Assembly (NCBI RefSeq): GCF_963931595.1
Contig: NZ_OZ007030.1
Location: 1,480,481 to 1,544,480, forward strand
Source of the DNA: an uncultured Subdoligranulum sp.
GTDB lineage: Bacteria; Bacillota; Clostridia; Oscillospirales; Ruminococcaceae
Reading direction: 5' to 3'
DNA: 64,000 nucleotides
Both the position numbers and the translations under genes were made by a program. The notes below the pieces were generated by a model. It was not told where the DNA came from. It made no database searches and was given only the letters and a program-made list of their open reading frames with translations. Shown here piece by piece: positions 62,353 through 64,000 of this stretch (position 1 is the stretch's first letter; each line of letters begins with the position of its first letter).

Positions 62353-63261
62353 TCAGCTGCGGGCGCAGCCGCGGATCTCGTCCAGGGTCCTGACGCCGTG
62401 GGCATCCATCCACTGGCCGATCTCGGCGGTGATGCGCACACAGGCCTGGGGGTCCAGGAAGTTGGCCGTGCCCACCTGCACCGCGGCCGCGCCGGCCATG
62501 ATGAATTCCAGCGCATCCTTGCCGGTGAGGATGCCGCCCAGCCCCACCACGGGGATCTTGACGGCGCCCACTGCCTGCCAGACCATCCGCAGGGCGATGG
62601 GGCGCACCGCCGGGCCGGACAGCCCCGCAAAGGTGTTGTTGAACACCGGGCGACGCTTTTCCAGGTCGATGGCGCAGGCCTGGAAGGTGTTGCACAGGCT
62701 GATGCCGTCGGCCCCCGCCGCCTCCACCGCCTTGCACATCTCGGGGATGCTCTCCGCCTGGGGGCTGAGCTTGACCACCAGCGGCACCGTGCAGACCTTG
62801 CGCACGGCGCTGACCACCTCGCTGGCATCCTGTGCCCGGATACCGAAGGCGAGCCCGCCCTGCTTCACATTGGGGCAGCTGATGTTCAGTTCCAGCACAT
62901 CGATGCCGGCGGCGCAGAGCATCTCCACGCCCTCCACATTTTCCTCGATGGTGTGGCCGCCCAGGTTGGCCCAGACGGTGGTGCCGCATTTGCGCATGGC
63001 CGGCAGCTCGTTGTCAATGAAATGCTGTACGCCGGGGTTCTGCAGCCCGATGGAATTCATCAGACCGGAGGGCGTCTCGTAGAGGCGCTCGCCCTCGTTG
63101 CCGGGCTGGCCGTGGAGGGTCAGCCCCTTGCCGGAGATGCCGCCCAGCACCCGCAGGTCCTCGATGTCGGCGTACTCCGGGCCGAAACCAAAGGTACCGG
63201 AAGCGGCGATGACCGGGCCGGCCAAACGCTTGCCGAGAAAATCCACATGCAGGTCTGCCAT
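62353..63261 (-). CDS. pyrD: Dihydroorotate dehydrogenase, class 1B catalytic subunit
   Basis: This 302-aa FMN enzyme oxidises dihydroorotate. The active-site Cys is in LELNISCPNVKQGG, as in class 1B enzymes (class 2 uses Ser). VIAASGTFGFGPEY and the late VVGLGGILTGKDALEFIMAG hold the FMN. It works with PyrK, which passes electrons to NAD. Its start codon overlaps the pyrK stop. Confidence 0.96.
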   Translation of the reverse strand: MADLHVDFLGKRLAGPVIAASGTFGFGPEYADIEDLRVLGGISGKGLTLHGQPGNEGERLYETPSGLMNSIGLQNPGVQHFIDNELPAMRKCGTTVWANLGGHTIEENVEGVEMLCAAGIDVLELNISCPNVKQGGLAFGIRAQDASEVVSAVRKVCTVPLVVKLSPQAESIPEMCKAVEAAGADGISLCNTFQACAIDLEKRRPVFNNTFAGLSGPAVRPIALRMVWQAVGAVKIPVVGLGGILTGKDALEFIMAGAAAVQVGTANFLDPQACVRITAEIGQWMDAHGVRTLDEIRGCARS

Positions 63262-64000
63262 CAGTCAAACACCTCCTCGGCTTTGAATACCGGTCCGTCC
63301 TTGCAGACCGTGCGGGGGCCCACCTTGGTGTGGCAGGTGCAGCCCAGGCAGGCGCCCAGTCCGCAGGCCATCTTCTTTTCCAGGCTGGCCAGGCAGGGCG
63401 TGCCCGCCGCCGCGCAGAGTTTGGCAACACCGCGCATCATGACCATGGGGCCGCAGGTGAGCACCACATCGTAGTTGGCGGCGTCCAGCAGGTCGGTGAC
63501 CAGGCCGTGGTGGCCGTGGGCGCCGGAATCGGTGGCCAGGTGGATGGTGTGGCACCAGGGCACGAAGCTCTCCATGCCGTAGGGCTCATCCCGGAAGCCC
63601 ACGAACAGGTCGGGGCGCACGCCGGCGCGGCAGAGCTGCTTGCAGAGCAGCAGCAGCGGCGCAGTGCCGATGCCGCCGCCTACCACGGCGATTCTCTGAT
63701 ATTGTCCGGCCAGGGCCGCGGCATCAAACCCGTTGCCGCAGGGGCCGGTGACGGTCACCGTCTGGCCCGGCTGCAGGGCCGCCAGCTTCTGGGTGCCCTC
63801 CCCCTTGACCTGATACAGGAAGGTCAGCGCGCCGCTCTGGTTGTCAAAGTCGTGGACGCTGATGGGCCGGGACAGAATGGGGGTGGCGTCGGGCGCCCAG
63901 GCCCGGAGCATATAGAACTGACCGGCATGGGGTTCGTGGCGGGGGTCCTGCCACTGCACCACCAGGCGGCGGATGTCCGGCGCCAGGGCTTCCTGGGCCA
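63261..64000 (-). CDS. pyrK: Dihydroorotate dehydrogenase electron transfer subunit, N-terminus beyond window
   Basis: The frame is open to the right edge (reading AQEALAPDIRRLVVQW at the border), so a GTG at 63962 is not the start. It has the FAD-binding barrel (HAGQFYMLRAW, ILSRPISVHDF), the NAD domain (IAVVGGGIGTAPLLLLCKQL) and a C-terminal [2Fe-2S] motif with CGLGACLGCTCHT and a preceding Cys. It carries electrons from PyrD FMN to NAD. Confidence 0.95.
   Translation of the reverse strand, partial: AQEALAPDIRRLVVQWQDPRHEPHAGQFYMLRAWAPDATPILSRPISVHDFDNQSGALTFLYQVKGEGTQKLAALQPGQTVTVTGPCGNGFDAAALAGQYQRIAVVGGGIGTAPLLLLCKQLCRAGVRPDLFVGFRDEPYGMESFVPWCHTIHLATDSGAHGHHGLVTDLLDAANYDVVLTCGPMVMMRGVAKLCAAAGTPCLASLEKKMACGLGACLGCTCHTKVGPRTVCKDGPVFKAEEVFD

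Overview
The window is a 64 kb chromosomal segment with high GC (about 60% by eye), dense coding, short intergenic gaps and long same-strand operons. Several features point to a Gram-positive anaerobe of the Clostridia: a T-box leader before leuA, PadR, YtrA-type and HutC-type regulators, a class 1B dihydroorotate dehydrogenase with a PyrK subunit, a multi-cluster [FeFe] hydrogenase, an M16 peptidase pair of the YmfF/YmfH kind, Mini-RNase III, and no outer-membrane genes. The GC content and gene style suggest Oscillospiraceae/Ruminococcaceae near Faecalibacterium, Gemmiger or Subdoligranulum. That placement is inference; no 16S gene is present. No phage, insertion sequence or CRISPR array was seen, so this is mostly core genome with a few accessory cassettes.

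Layout. 1-4.2 kb (minus): leucine genes leuA-leuC-leuD-leuB behind a T-box leader. 4.2-6.2 kb (minus): a PadR/HAAS (DUF1700) envelope-signalling operon with one frameshifted gene. 6.2-6.5 kb: a 21-codon hydrophobic ORF opposed by an antisense promoter. 6.7-11.8 kb (minus): an acyl-ACP thioesterase, then a polyamine ABC transporter potABCD with a long structured leader. 11.8-14.6 kb (minus): an autoregulated YtrA-type GntR/ABC-2 operon with a zinc-ribbon protein and a lipoprotein. 14.6-16.9 kb (minus): a lipase-like hydrolase and rarA. 17.0-19.9 kb (plus): nth, a HutC-type regulator, pyrB and pyrI. 19.9-20.13 kb: a rod-shaped structured RNA or element ending in a terminator. 20.2-23.8 kb (plus): a GltD-like flavoprotein and an [FeFe] hydrogenase. 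23.9-26.2 kb (minus): a ClpC/ClpA-type unfoldase without the M domain. 26.3-30.9 kb (plus): a heterodimeric ABC exporter and asnA.

30.9-36.3 kb (minus): ftsE-ftsX-envC-like M23 protein-37-aa membrane protein-S41 peptidase-rsmA-tRNA-Thr, a division and cell-wall remodelling operon. 36.4-37.8 kb (minus): an rRNA m5C methyltransferase. 37.9-38.1 kb (plus): a 46-aa Asn/Thr-rich protein with its own terminator. 38.1-40.6 kb (minus): rplU-rpmA-obg-mrnC. 40.6-45.3 kb (minus): an M16 pair-lgt-folD. 45.4-46.9 kb (plus): a MATE exporter. 46.9-50.8 kb (minus): ACT protein-hom-thrB-aspartokinase. 51-53.7 kb (minus): a class A penicillin-binding protein. 53.7-56.7 kb (plus): a small membrane protein, then an ACP-MaoC-SDR-acyltransferase cassette. 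56.7-57.1 kb (minus): HU. 57.2-64 kb (minus): pyrK-pyrD-pyrE-carA-carB.

Together the genes cover leucine, threonine/aspartate, asparagine and pyrimidine synthesis, hydrogen metabolism and envelope growth. The least explained items are the rod-shaped RNA at 19.9 kb, the ACP cassette at 54.2-56.6 kb, the 21-codon ORF with an opposing promoter at 6.3 kb, the GltD-linked hydrogenase pair, and the leuA leader hairpin that hides the ribosome-binding site.
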